A stretch of DNA of 64,000 nucleotides from JABJAG01 sp965222215 (lineage in GTDB: Bacteria; Pseudomonadota; Alphaproteobacteria; UBA6615). A program made the translations under genes and the position numbers. A model generated the notes under the pieces. It was not told where the DNA came from, did not search any database, and saw nothing but the letters and a program-made list of their open reading frames with translations. The stretch covers positions 1 to 64,000 of the forward strand of contig OZ244931.1 in NCBI GenBank assembly GCA_965222215.1, written 5' to 3'. Positions 50,796 to 58,515 of this stretch are shown here, piece after piece (position 1 is the first letter of the stretch; the number at the start of each line of letters is the position of its first letter).

Positions 50796-51350
50796 ATGTT
50801 TATTCAGACCGAGGAAACCCCAAATCCGGTGACGTTGAAGTTCCTTCCGGGACGCGCCGTCATGGACGCGGGAACGGCGGACTTTCCAAACCGCGATACC
50901 GCCGCGGACTCGCCGCTGGCACAGCGCCTGTTCGCCGTGCCGGAAGTGTCGGCTGTGTTCCTGGGCGGCGATTTCGTGACCGTGACAAAGTCACCCGAGG
51001 CGGACTGGCAGGTGCTCAAGCCGGCTGTCCTGGGTGCGATCATGGAGCATTTCACCTCCGGCGATCCGGTGCTGGTGAAGGAAGCCGGCCCGGCGCATGC
51101 CGCGGGCGACGGCGAGAACGACGAAGTCGTCTCGCAGATCGTCGAGCTTCTCGACACCCGGGTGCGCCCGGCGGTGGCGATGGACGGCGGTGACATTGTC
51201 TTCCACGGGTTCGAAGACGGCACCGTGTTCCTGACCATGCAGGGCGCGTGCGCGGGCTGCCCGAGTTCGACGGCCACCCTGAAGATGGGGATCGAGAACC
51301 TGCTTCGGCACTACATCCCCGAAGTCGAAGAGGTGCAGGCCGTCGCCTGA
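50796..51350 (+). CDS. Nfu/NifU-type iron-sulphur carrier
   Basis: 184 residues from the ATG at 50796 (MFIQTEETPNPVTLKFLPG), with GAGG 6 bases before it; a start 18 bases upstream is possible. The N-terminal Nfu domain (about 1-85) is followed by a C-terminal NifU-like domain (about 105-180) with VRPAVAMDGGDIVF and the cluster-binding CAGC in MQGACAGCPSSTATLKMGIE (about 149-168). Such proteins pass assembled 4Fe-4S clusters to targets. MiaB and HemW in this window are Fe-S enzymes that may need such carriers. It is monocistronic. Confidence 0.92.
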   Translation: MFIQTEETPNPVTLKFLPGRAVMDAGTADFPNRDTAADSPLAQRLFAVPEVSAVFLGGDFVTVTKSPEADWQVLKPAVLGAIMEHFTSGDPVLVKEAGPAHAAGDGENDEVVSQIVELLDTRVRPAVAMDGGDIVFHGFEDGTVFLTMQGACAGCPSSTATLKMGIENLLRHYIPEVEEVQAVA

Positions 51351-51407
51351 CGAGAGCTTGGCTGAGTAGCGAGGGGCAGGCGCGGGGAACCAATCGCTTG
51401 CCGAACA

Positions 51408-51423
51408 GTTAACACAATATTAA
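51408..51423 (-). promoter_or_regulatory. CtrA-type binding site before the glucosaminidase gene
   Basis: On the minus strand the bases read TTAATATTGTGTTAAC, an exact TTAA-N7-TTAAC match to the CtrA consensus. It lies 47 bases before the glucosaminidase start. CtrA is the cell-cycle master regulator of alphaproteobacteria and often controls wall enzymes. No other full match was seen in the window. Confidence 0.65.
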
Positions 51424-51470
51424 AAGGCGACTCGCCCCTGGCCCGCGGCAGTGCGGGGGAGCGCGTCGAA

Positions 51471-52481
51471 ATGAGGGGCATTATCATTTTCTTTCGGGAT
51501 TACAAACGCGCCGCGTTGACGCTGTTGTGCCTGAGCGTGGCCGCGCTCTACGGGGCGGCGATTGCCTATCCGGTGGACCGCCCGGAGAAACCGGAGCGTG
51601 ACTGGGTGGCGTTGCCGCAGGTCACGCCCGCGTCGGCGATCGTGGCCGCGGAAGTTGTCGATGACTCGATGATCGAGGTCGCGTCGGCGGACGACCTCGA
51701 CCGCACGCTGGAAGCGGCGGATTTCGAACTCAAGCCGGTGCGCCGCGGTTACGCGTCCGTGCCGCGCTTTTTCGTCGAGGACCTGCCCGACGATTTCAAC
51801 GAGCCGATGGTCGTCAGCGAGCGTAAACAGCTCTTCGTCCGCACCGTTCTGCCGCTCGTGCTGAAAGCCAATGAAGAGGTGACGGCCGAGCGTCGCCGCC
51901 TCATTGCGATCGAGGAACAGCTTTCGTCCGGCCGTGAAATTCCGGAATCGGACCAGCTGTGGCTCGAAAATCTCGCGGACAAGTATCGCGCCGCGCCGAA
52001 TGACTTCCCGACCCTGTTGCGCCGCGTGGACGCGATTTCTCCGACGCTGGCGCTGGCGCAGTCGATCGAGGAAAGCGGCTGGGGCCGGTCGCGGTTCGCG
52101 CGCCTCGGCAATGCACTGTTCGGCCAGCGCGCCTGGAGCAAGGGCGCCGGCTTCGTGCCGGAAAAGCGCGGCGACGGCGAAACCTTCGAGGTGCGCGCCT
52201 TCGACACGTTGCTCGACAGCGTGCGCAGCTACGTGCTGAACCTGAACCGGCACCATGCTTATGACGACTACCGCGCGGCCCGGGCCCAGATGCGTGCGCG
52301 CGAGGTCGAGCTCAATGCTTCGCGCCTGGCGGAAACGCTGATCAACTACTCGGAACGCCGCGGTGCCTACGTGGATACGATCCAGAAGCTGATCGCGAGC
52401 AACCGGCTGCACAATTTCGAAAGCGCACGGCTGTCGAGTGAGCCGGTCGAGATTGCCGGGACGCAGCTCGCCTCGCGCTAG
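51471..52481 (+). CDS. Bax-type glucosaminidase (peptidoglycan hydrolase)
   Basis: 336 residues. A single N-terminal membrane segment (about 13-33, RAALTLLCLSVAALYGAAIAY) anchors or exports it. A region of about 150 residues follows with VPRFFVEDLPDDF and KQLFVRTVLPLVLKANEEV. The glucosaminidase domain (about 180-330) has LALAQSIEESGWGRSRFA (about 194-211) with the catalytic Glu, ALFGQRAWSKGAG, FEVRAFDTLLDSVRSYVLNL and YVDTIQKLIASN. This matches the Bax family, which cleaves N-acetylglucosaminyl bonds of peptidoglycan. The CtrA site upstream suggests cell-cycle timing. It is convergent with a deacetylase-like gene. Confidence 0.88.
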   Translation: MRGIIIFFRDYKRAALTLLCLSVAALYGAAIAYPVDRPEKPERDWVALPQVTPASAIVAAEVVDDSMIEVASADDLDRTLEAADFELKPVRRGYASVPRFFVEDLPDDFNEPMVVSERKQLFVRTVLPLVLKANEEVTAERRRLIAIEEQLSSGREIPESDQLWLENLADKYRAAPNDFPTLLRRVDAISPTLALAQSIEESGWGRSRFARLGNALFGQRAWSKGAGFVPEKRGDGETFEVRAFDTLLDSVRSYVLNLNRHHAYDDYRAARAQMRAREVELNASRLAETLINYSERRGAYVDTIQKLIASNRLHNFESARLSSEPVEIAGTQLASR

Positions 52482-52493
52482 AGGCTTTTCTCC

Positions 52494-53549
52494 TCAGGAA
52501 CGGGGCACGTAGTAAAGCGTGCCGAGCCAGCGCCACCGGTTGTCCGGGCCGAGCGCGGTGCAGTTGATGCGCGCGCGTCCGGCTGAAAACGGCCCGTTCA
52601 TGCGCACTTCCACCCGTGGACCGATTTGTTCGAGCGCGACCTTGCCCTGGTCGGCGGCGTAACAGGCCAGCCCGTTCAGCGGCTCGGACGGGTTCGTGCG
52701 CGTGAACCCGAAACGGGGCGGGTTGGTCGAGAGGGTCGGGTCGGTGGGGGAAATATCCGTGTATTCGATCGGCAGCACATTCGCGACCAACCGGAAGCGG
52801 TCCATGTTGCCGAACGCCTCGTTCAGGGCGAAGCGCGGCATATAGTAAGGATCCGAGGCGGACTGCACGGGCGCGGAATGCTGCCCGAACGCCGCAACAT
52901 GTCCCAGTTCGCGCACCAGCGCCTTGATCTCGTTGCTCGCTTCGCCGAACGGATAGGCAAACAGCGGCGGGACGGAACCCAGCTCTTCGCGAAAACGCGC
53001 GTTGGACCGGGACATGTCCTCGCGATTGCGCTCCATGGTGTTTGCCGGCATGTGCAGGTGGGTCGCGGTATGCGCACCGATGGTCACCCCGGCATCGTGC
53101 ATTTCCCGTACCTGGTCCCAGTTCATGAAGCCCGCGAACTTGCGGTCGATGGGGTCGGTGGACACGAATACGGTGAACGGGAAGCCGGCGTCGCGCAGGC
53201 GCGGGAAGGCTTCCGTGAACACGGACAGGTATCCGTCGTCCACCGTGATGCCGACCGTGCGGTCCGGCAGTTCGCGCCCCTCGCGGATGGCCGATACGAT
53301 CTCGGGCACCGGCAACACGGTATAGGGACCGGATGACAGTTCGGCGATATGCGCCTCGAACTGGTCGAGGCGGATGTTCGTGGACGGGAAATTGTCCTCG
53401 CCGAAGCGGTGATACATGAGGATCACAGCGGAATCGGCGGCCATCGCCGGCGCCGGCAGCCCGGAGAGTATGACGAGTGCGAACGCGAGGCACCGAAGCG
53501 CTCTGCCGGTTCGCGCCGCCGGGCGGCGGCGGAATCTGACCTGGCTCAC
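52494..53549 (-). CDS. Secreted polysaccharide deacetylase family protein
   Basis: 351 residues from the GTG at 53549, chosen because AGAGGAAA stands 6 bases before it and a good signal peptide follows (CLAFALVILSGLPAPAMA, cut near 36). The NodB-type domain has VILMYHRFGEDNFPS, the Asp pair in TVGITVDDGYLSVF (about 95-108), the metal His pair in VTIGAHTATHLHM (about 154-166), and FAYPFGEAS (about 195-203). Catalysis on a peptidoglycan or glycan N-acetyl group is expected, target unknown. About 130 C-terminal residues form a separate, unrecognised region. It lies 108 bases downstream of the VanX-like gene. Confidence 0.87.
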   Translation of the reverse strand: MSQVRFRRRPAARTGRALRCLAFALVILSGLPAPAMAADSAVILMYHRFGEDNFPSTNIRLDQFEAHIAELSSGPYTVLPVPEIVSAIREGRELPDRTVGITVDDGYLSVFTEAFPRLRDAGFPFTVFVSTDPIDRKFAGFMNWDQVREMHDAGVTIGAHTATHLHMPANTMERNREDMSRSNARFREELGSVPPLFAYPFGEASNEIKALVRELGHVAAFGQHSAPVQSASDPYYMPRFALNEAFGNMDRFRLVANVLPIEYTDISPTDPTLSTNPPRFGFTRTNPSEPLNGLACYAADQGKVALEQIGPRVEVRMNGPFSAGRARINCTALGPDNRWRWLGTLYYVPRS

Positions 53550-53657
53550 CGAAGCTTTCCTCTGCAACAGATTCCCCGGCTTGGCGGGTGGATGTGTTTC
53601 GCGCACGTTACCTTCGCCGGGTTTTGCACCGCAAGGCCGTACGAACCGGCCGACGCG

Positions 53658-54215
53658 CTAACCCATCATGGGTTTGGGGAGCATCTCGTCGTCGACCAGA
53701 GGATAGCTGCGGGGGTCGAACATCTGATAGTGCCACCATTCCTTGGAGTAGAAATCCCAACCCGCCGTGCTCATGATGCCCAGCAGCAGGAGCCTGTTGC
53801 GCTGTGCGTCGGCGGGGATCTCTCCGTCGCCATGAAAGGACATCGGCGTGAAGGCGTCGAAACCGGTGCCCATGTCGAGTTCGCGGCCGTCGCCGTCCAG
53901 CAGGGTCAGGTCCACGGCGACCCCGCGGCTGTGCGGGGAGCCCCGGCGCGGATCGGCCAGGAAATCCGGGTCCGGTGTGTGGTTCCAGAGCTTCCATTGC
54001 GCCTCGCTCGGCCGCAGCGCATCGAATATGCGAAACCTGTAGCCCTGGCGCGACGCGATATCGATCGCGCGATCCAGCAGAGCCGCGGCGTCCTTGTGCA
54101 GGAAGCAGTGGGCGCTCGCGTACACCGGCTCGCCGGTGAAGTTTTCCGCCGTCGCATAGGCGAGCGCGATCTCCACGTCGCGGGTCTGCGGGTCGATCTC
54201 GATATAGTCACCCAT
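53658..54215 (-). CDS. D-alanyl-D-alanine dipeptidase (VanX/DdpX family)
   Basis: 185 residues from the ATG at 54215, with GGAG 6 bases before it. This zinc enzyme cleaves free D-Ala-D-Ala. Zinc ligands are in SPHSRGVAVDLTLLD (H-x6-D, about 94-108) and SKEWWHYQM (about 157-165, Glu as base and His as ligand). FDALRPSEAQWKLW (about 64-77) is the conserved Arg-containing strand. No D-lactate ligase or VanH-like gene is nearby, so a role in vancomycin resistance is not suggested; recycling of wall dipeptide is more likely. No signal peptide is present, so it acts in the cytoplasm. Confidence 0.92.
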   Translation of the reverse strand: MGDYIEIDPQTRDVEIALAYATAENFTGEPVYASAHCFLHKDAAALLDRAIDIASRQGYRFRIFDALRPSEAQWKLWNHTPDPDFLADPRRGSPHSRGVAVDLTLLDGDGRELDMGTGFDAFTPMSFHGDGEIPADAQRNRLLLLGIMSTAGWDFYSKEWWHYQMFDPRSYPLVDDEMLPKPMMG

Positions 54216-54298
54216 GCGCATCTCCGGGGTTCGGCGGTTGGCTGATTCCTGTGCGCGATGCTAGAGCGGACAGGTGATTCGAGAGAAAGACGACCTGC

Positions 54299-55003
54299 AT
54301 GACCTTGACGGCCAACCCGACAATCCTGGCGCTCGATGGCGCGGGCTCCGCCTGCTCGGCGGCGCTCTGGCGCGATGGGTCGCTGCATGACGCCCGATTT
54401 GCCGAGATGGAGTACGGCCATGCCGAGGTCCTCATGCCCATGGTCGAGGCGGTGGTGGCGAATACCGGATACGACGCGCTCGACCTCATCTCTGTCGGGA
54501 CCGGGCCGGGCGGGTACACCGGCCTGCGGATCGCGATTTCCACCGCGCGCGCGCTTGCGCTGGCAACACAGGCGCCGGCACTCGGCCTCGACAACTTCGA
54601 TATCCATCGCGCCCGCGCCCGCGCGGCGGGGGTGCGCGGACCGGTCGCGGTCGTCCTCGAGACCCGACGGGACGACGTCTATCTCGCGCTCTACGATGCG
54701 GACGACCGGGAGCTGATTGCCGCAACGGTTGCCGCTCCGCTCGCCGCCGCCGCGTTGATTGCGGGAAAGGAGCCGGAGGCCTTTTTGACGGGCGACGCCG
54801 CGACACGCTTTTCGGACGCGGCGGGCGATGCGCTGCGGCCCGTGGCCACCGAACATGCGCACGCGGACGCCGCCACGCTCGCGGCCCTGGCCGCCGTTCG
54901 ATTTGCGGAGCGCGGGGCTCCCGATAGGCCGCCGAGCCCGCTCTACCTGCGCGCGCCCGACGTGGCGTCGCCGCAGGCCGACCGTCAGCGGCTGCGCCGG
55001 TGA
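54299..55003 (+). CDS. tsaB: tRNA threonylcarbamoyladenosine biosynthesis protein TsaB
   Basis: 234 residues. ASKHA-fold partner of TsaD in making t6A at position 37 of ANN-decoding tRNAs. N-terminal TILALDGAGSACSAALWRDG (about 7-26) and the family core LISVGTGPGGYTGLRIAIST (about 62-81), with ARALALA after it, identify it. It lacks the metal-binding His motif of TsaD, as expected for TsaB. The GTG of rimI overlaps its stop by 4 bases, the usual tsaB-rimI pairing; tsaD is not in the window. Confidence 0.94.
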   Translation: MTLTANPTILALDGAGSACSAALWRDGSLHDARFAEMEYGHAEVLMPMVEAVVANTGYDALDLISVGTGPGGYTGLRIAISTARALALATQAPALGLDNFDIHRARARAAGVRGPVAVVLETRRDDVYLALYDADDRELIAATVAAPLAAAALIAGKEPEAFLTGDAATRFSDAAGDALRPVATEHAHADAATLAALAAVRFAERGAPDRPPSPLYLRAPDVASPQADRQRLRR

Positions 55004-55467
55004 CCGGCCACGCCGTGGTTCGGGCAGGCTTCGAGCACGCGGCGGTGTTCGCGGCGCTTCATGAACTCTGTTTCGCGCCGTTGCCCGAGACGCCCTGGTC
55101 GGAAACCGCGTTTCGGACTGTCCTGAAAATGCCGGGGGCACTGGCGTTTGCCGCGGAAGGCGCGGACAGCGCCCCGATCGGTCTGCTCGTGGCGCGGGAA
55201 GCCGGCGATGTCCGGGAAATCCTGACGGTTTGCGTCACGCCCGGCGCGCGCCGGGGCGGTGTGGCGAAAGCGTTGTTCGCGGCATATTTCGGCGAAGTGC
55301 CCCCGGAAACACGTACGGTGCTCGAGGTCGCCGTGGACAACGATGCCGCTGTCGCCCTGTACATGGATCTCGGTTTCAGGCCTGTCGGCCGCCGCCCGGA
55401 CTACTATTCGGGCGACGGCGCGCGCACCGACGCGCTTATACTGGCACACAAAACAGCGCAGTCTTGA
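55000..55467 (+). CDS. rimI: Ribosomal protein S18 alanine N-acetyltransferase family protein
   Basis: 155 residues from a GTG overlapping tsaB by 4 bases. GNAT fold: the acetyl-CoA loop is VREILTVCVTPGARRGGVAKAL (split about 70-91), followed by VLEVAVDNDAAVALYMDLGF (about 107-126) and RPDYYSGDGARTDALIL. RimI acetylates the N-terminus of ribosomal protein S18, and possibly other proteins. The Q/R-x-x-G-x-G/A motif appears as RRGGVA. A 108-base AT-richer gap separates it from mucR. Confidence 0.9.
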   Translation: MTGHAVVRAGFEHAAVFAALHELCFAPLPETPWSETAFRTVLKMPGALAFAAEGADSAPIGLLVAREAGDVREILTVCVTPGARRGGVAKALFAAYFGEVPPETRTVLEVAVDNDAAVALYMDLGFRPVGRRPDYYSGDGARTDALILAHKTAQS

Positions 55468-55532
55468 TGCTGCGCGTGTATGTTGTACCCAAGAAACGGG
55501 CTGGACAAATCAACAGATATGCCTAAATAAAT

Positions 55533-55544
55533 AATCAATTGATT
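55533..55544. promoter_or_regulatory. AT-rich palindrome before mucR
   Basis: AATCAATTGATT is a perfect 12-base palindrome 31 bases before mucR, in an AT-rich stretch (about 55500-55560) unlike the surrounding GC-rich DNA. MucR proteins bind AT-rich DNA and often control their own gene, so this is a candidate autoregulatory site. Confidence 0.4.
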
Positions 55545-55575
55545 TATCGTTCTTTTCCGCAACGGGAAAACCAAG

Positions 55576-55980
55576 ATGAGTGATCAGGTAAGTTCATCGG
55601 ATTTGTTGAAATTGACGGCGGATATTGTTGCCGCGCACGTCTCCAACAACAAACTGTCGGCATCCGATCTGCCGCAGCTCATCGCGCAGGTGCATGCAAG
55701 CCTGGCGGACACCGGCGACGCCGGAAGCGCCCCGCAGCGCCCGACGCCTGCCGTGCCGGTCAAGAAGTCGGTCACGCCGGACTACATCGTGTGCCTGGAG
55801 GACGGCAAGAAGTTGAAGATGCTCAAGCGTCACCTCAATACCTCGTACGGGCTGACCCCCGAACAGTATCGCGAGCGGTGGGGCCTGCCGGCCGACTATC
55901 CCATGGTGGCGCCGAACTATGCGAAGAAGCGCAGTCAGCTGGCCAAGAAAATCGGTCTCGGCAAACGCGGCAAGAGCTAG
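55576..55980 (+). CDS. mucR: MucR/Ros family transcriptional regulator
   Basis: 134 residues. An N-terminal helical oligomerisation part (about 7-47, LLKLTADIVAAHVSNNKLS) is joined by a Pro-rich linker (about 55-68) to the Ros-type zinc-finger domain: PDYIVCLEDGKKLKMLKRHL (about 72-91), NTSYGLTPEQYRERWGLPADYPMV, and a basic tail. Where Ros has Cys-x2-Cys, this has C-L-E-D, that is Asp for the second Cys; such substitutions occur in the family. MucR acts as a broad nucleoid-like repressor of exopolysaccharide, motility and cell-cycle genes. It lies between rimI and fur. Confidence 0.92.
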   Translation: MSDQVSSSDLLKLTADIVAAHVSNNKLSASDLPQLIAQVHASLADTGDAGSAPQRPTPAVPVKKSVTPDYIVCLEDGKKLKMLKRHLNTSYGLTPEQYRERWGLPADYPMVAPNYAKKRSQLAKKIGLGKRGKS

Positions 55981-56040
55981 CCGGGCGCGGCGTTGCAGGT
56001 GCCGGGCGGTGTCGCCCCGGACCCAAATTTGTCCTATATT

Positions 56041-56071
56041 GAATACGCGGAATCGCGTAGGTGACGTATTC
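56041..56071. promoter_or_regulatory. Inverted repeat before fur
   Basis: GAATACG (56041-56047) and CGTATTC (56065-56071) form inverted arms over a 17-base centre; within it TACGCG/CGCGTA also pair around GAAT. It ends 21 bases before the TTG start of fur, near a TATATT hexamer at 56035-56040. It may be an operator for autoregulation. Confidence 0.4.
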
Positions 56072-56092
56072 ACCGGCTAACGGGAGATTGGC

Positions 56093-56536
56093 TTGAGTTC
56101 GCAAGCACCTTCTCGAATCGAAGAACTGTGCACGGACCGGGGTCTGAAAATGACCGACCAGCGGCGGACGATTGCGCGTGTGCTCTCGGATTCGGACGAT
56201 CATCCCGATGTCGACCAGGTCTATCGCCGCGCCACGCGTCTCGATTCGCGTATCTCCATCGCCACCGTGTACCGCACCGTGCGCCTGTTCGAGGAAGCCA
56301 ACATCCTCGAAAAGCACGACTTCGGCGACGGCCGGGCGCGCTACGAGGAAGTTCAGGACGACCACCACGACCACCTGATTGACGTGAAGACCGGCAAGGT
56401 CATCGAGTTCTATAACGAGGAAATCGAGGCGATGAAGGCACGCATCGCCGAAGAGCTGGGCTTCGAACTGATCGATCACCGGCTTGAACTGTTCGGCAAG
56501 CCTCTCGGCTCTTCCGGCGACGACGACGCCGACTGA
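56093..56536 (+). CDS. fur: Fur family metalloregulator (Fur/Mur)
   Basis: 147 residues from a TTG at 56093 with GGGAGA shortly before. The N-terminal winged helix has GLKMTDQRRTIARVL (about 18-32) and the recognition helix ISIATVYRTVRLFEEANIL (about 54-72). The dimerisation half has the His motif DDHHDHLIDVKTGKVIEF (about 88-105). The Cys residues that follow this motif in enterobacterial Fur are replaced (LIDVKTG), so there is no structural zinc site of that type; this is usual for alphaproteobacterial Fur/Mur. Whether it answers to iron or manganese cannot be told. It is followed 32 bases later by olsB. Confidence 0.92.
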   Translation: MSSQAPSRIEELCTDRGLKMTDQRRTIARVLSDSDDHPDVDQVYRRATRLDSRISIATVYRTVRLFEEANILEKHDFGDGRARYEEVQDDHHDHLIDVKTGKVIEFYNEEIEAMKARIAEELGFELIDHRLELFGKPLGSSGDDDAD

Positions 56537-56568
56537 ATGTCTCCGGCCAACGCGCGAAAGCGGGCGGC

Positions 56569-57468
56569 ATGAGCGACCACCCTGAATCCGAAGAACCGTC
56601 CGGCGGCGCTGCCGGGCTCGATCGTGCGCTCGCCGCGCTGGGCGCCGGTACGCTGGGCGCGCGGCTTGCGAGCAGCGATGCCGATATCGTGGCGGCGCAG
56701 TCGCTGCGTTACCGGGTGTTCTATGACGAGATGAAGGCCAAGCCGGATGCCGAGATGGCCAGGGCCCGGCGCGACTTCGATCCGTTCGACGAAGTCTGCG
56801 AGCATCTTCTTGTTTTCGACACGGACAGGGGCGAGGGCGCGGACGGCATCGTCGCGACCTACCGGTTGCTGCGCGGATCGCTGGCGCGCAAGCACGGGCG
56901 GTTCTATACGGCGGGCGAGTACGACATCTCGATGCTCGAAAACCAGCCCGGCGAGATCCTTGAGCTCGGGCGGAGTTGTGTCGATGCGGAGTATCGCGGA
57001 CGCCCGACCATGCAACTGTTGTGGAGCGCGATTGCGCAGTTCGTGTTCCACCACGACATCAACCTGATGTTCGGCTGCGCCAGCCTGCACGGGGTCGATC
57101 CCCAGGCGCTCGCGTTGCAGCTCAGCTACCTGCATCATTTCCACCGTGCGCCCGACGAGCTATGCCCCCGTGCGCTGCCCGACCTGCATGTGGATATGAA
57201 CTTCATGCCGGAAGACCGGATCGACAAAAAGGCCGCGTTGCGCGAGTTGCCGCCGCTGTTGAAGGGCTATCTGCGTCTTGGCGGATATGTCGGTGACGGT
57301 GCCGTGGTCGATCATCAGTTCAACACCACGGACGTGTGCGTGGTCGTGAAGACCGACAACGTGAATGACAAATACTATCGCCACTACGGTCGCCACGCGC
57401 CGGAGGGCAAGGGGACGCGTGACGGCACGAATGCATCCTCCGAACGCGCGGAGGAGCAGGTGCCTTGA
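56569..57468 (+). CDS. olsB: OlsB-like ornithine N-acyltransferase (GNAT/hemolysin fold)
   Basis: 299 residues. OlsB joins a 3-hydroxy fatty acid from acyl-ACP to ornithine, forming lyso-ornithine lipid. Family elements are SLRYRVFYDEMKAKPDAEM (about 45-63), RRDFDPFDEVCEHLLVFD (about 67-84), IVATYRLLRGSLARKHGRFY and LELGRSCVDAEYRGRPTMQL (about 133-152), then LMFGCASLHG. The N-terminal 20 residues and C-terminal 35 are unconserved. The next gene, a PlsC-type acyltransferase overlapping by 4 bases, can carry out the second acylation, so an ornithine-lipid module is a good reading. The amino acid acceptor is inferred. Confidence 0.82.
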   Translation: MSDHPESEEPSGGAAGLDRALAALGAGTLGARLASSDADIVAAQSLRYRVFYDEMKAKPDAEMARARRDFDPFDEVCEHLLVFDTDRGEGADGIVATYRLLRGSLARKHGRFYTAGEYDISMLENQPGEILELGRSCVDAEYRGRPTMQLLWSAIAQFVFHHDINLMFGCASLHGVDPQALALQLSYLHHFHRAPDELCPRALPDLHVDMNFMPEDRIDKKAALRELPPLLKGYLRLGGYVGDGAVVDHQFNTTDVCVVVKTDNVNDKYYRHYGRHAPEGKGTRDGTNASSERAEEQVP

Positions 57469-58436
57469 CCGAGCCGACGGTCTATCACTCGCGCCTGACG
57501 GCGATCTGCCGGGCGTTCGTGTATGCGCTGTTCACGCTCGCGATGATCCCGGTGCAAGCGGTGGCGCTGCTGCTCCGTCTGCCGCTCGCGAAGCGAATTC
57601 CGCTCTGGTACCACCGCGTCTGTTGCCGCCTGCTGGGTATCCGGCTGGAGGTCTTCGGCCGCCGTTCGAAGACGCGGCCCACCCTGTTCGTGGCGAACCA
57701 CACCTCCTATCTCGACATCCCGATCTACGGTGCGTTGATCCCGGGCTCGTTCGTGGCCAAGTCCGAAGTCGGTGAGTGGCCGTTCTTCGGGCTGCTCGCG
57801 AGACTGCAGCGCTCGGTGTTCGTGGATCGGCGGGTGCGCACGTCGCACCTGCAGGCGACCGCGCTCGGCAAACGCCTCGAAGCCGGCGACAGCATGATCC
57901 TGTTCCCCGAAGGCACCAGCAACGACGGGAATCACATCTTCCGGTTCAAGAGCGCGCTGTTGTCCGTCGCCGAGTTCCGCGTCAATGACGAACCGCTGAC
58001 CGTCCAGCCGGTCTCGCTGACCTACTCGCGCGTGGACGGTGTTCCCATTGGCCGTCACTTGCGGCCGTTCTACGCCTGGTACGGCGACATGGACCTTGTC
58101 GGGCATGCGGGCGAACTGATCGGGCTCGGCCGGTTGACGGTCACCGTGTCGTTCCACGAACCCGTGACGATCGATCAGTTCGCGTCTCGCAAGGAGCTGA
58201 CGGAGTATTGCCAGGACCGCATTGTCGGTGGCCACTCCGACGCACTGGCCGGACGCATCCAGCCGATGGCGGGGACCGCCGGGCGCTGGGACTGGATCCG
58301 CTGGCGCCTGCGTCCCCGGCTGCGCGACCTGAAGGGCCTCCGGCGCGCCAAGAAGGGCGGATTTGCAAGCCCCCGCGAAAAGCGCATCGGCCGCAAGCAG
58401 GGGCGTCGGGTTGACTCAAATCCGGCGAAGGCTTAG
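57465..58436 (+). CDS. PlsC-type 1-acyl-glycerol-3-phosphate / lyso-ornithine lipid acyltransferase
   Basis: 323 residues. One membrane segment near the start (about 18-38, FVYALFTLAMIPVQAVALLL). The acyltransferase core has the H-x4-D motif VANHTSYLDIPIYG (about 67-80), GWPFFG-like EWPFFGLLARLQRSVFVDRR and the FPEGTSNDGNHIF box (about 146-158), VSLTYSRVDG after it. The C-terminal 35 residues are very basic. By its position with olsB it is a candidate OlsA, which completes ornithine lipid, but it could equally serve phosphatidic acid synthesis. Its end is 79 bases before miaB. Confidence 0.88.
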   Translation: MTEPTVYHSRLTAICRAFVYALFTLAMIPVQAVALLLRLPLAKRIPLWYHRVCCRLLGIRLEVFGRRSKTRPTLFVANHTSYLDIPIYGALIPGSFVAKSEVGEWPFFGLLARLQRSVFVDRRVRTSHLQATALGKRLEAGDSMILFPEGTSNDGNHIFRFKSALLSVAEFRVNDEPLTVQPVSLTYSRVDGVPIGRHLRPFYAWYGDMDLVGHAGELIGLGRLTVTVSFHEPVTIDQFASRKELTEYCQDRIVGGHSDALAGRIQPMAGTAGRWDWIRWRLRPRLRDLKGLRRAKKGGFASPREKRIGRKQGRRVDSNPAKA

Positions 58437-58515
58437 GTGTGCCTTTGTTTCGATATAACAACATGTTGGTAGGGGTTTCGCCCGGGGTTTCCGCGGCGCG
58501 AGCCGGTGCCGCTTG

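Noticed and set aside
53658..54215. A vancomycin-resistance locus around the VanX-like gene
   Set aside because: No VanH, D-Ala-D-Lac ligase or VanRS-like genes are near, and Gram-negative VanX homologues usually have other roles.
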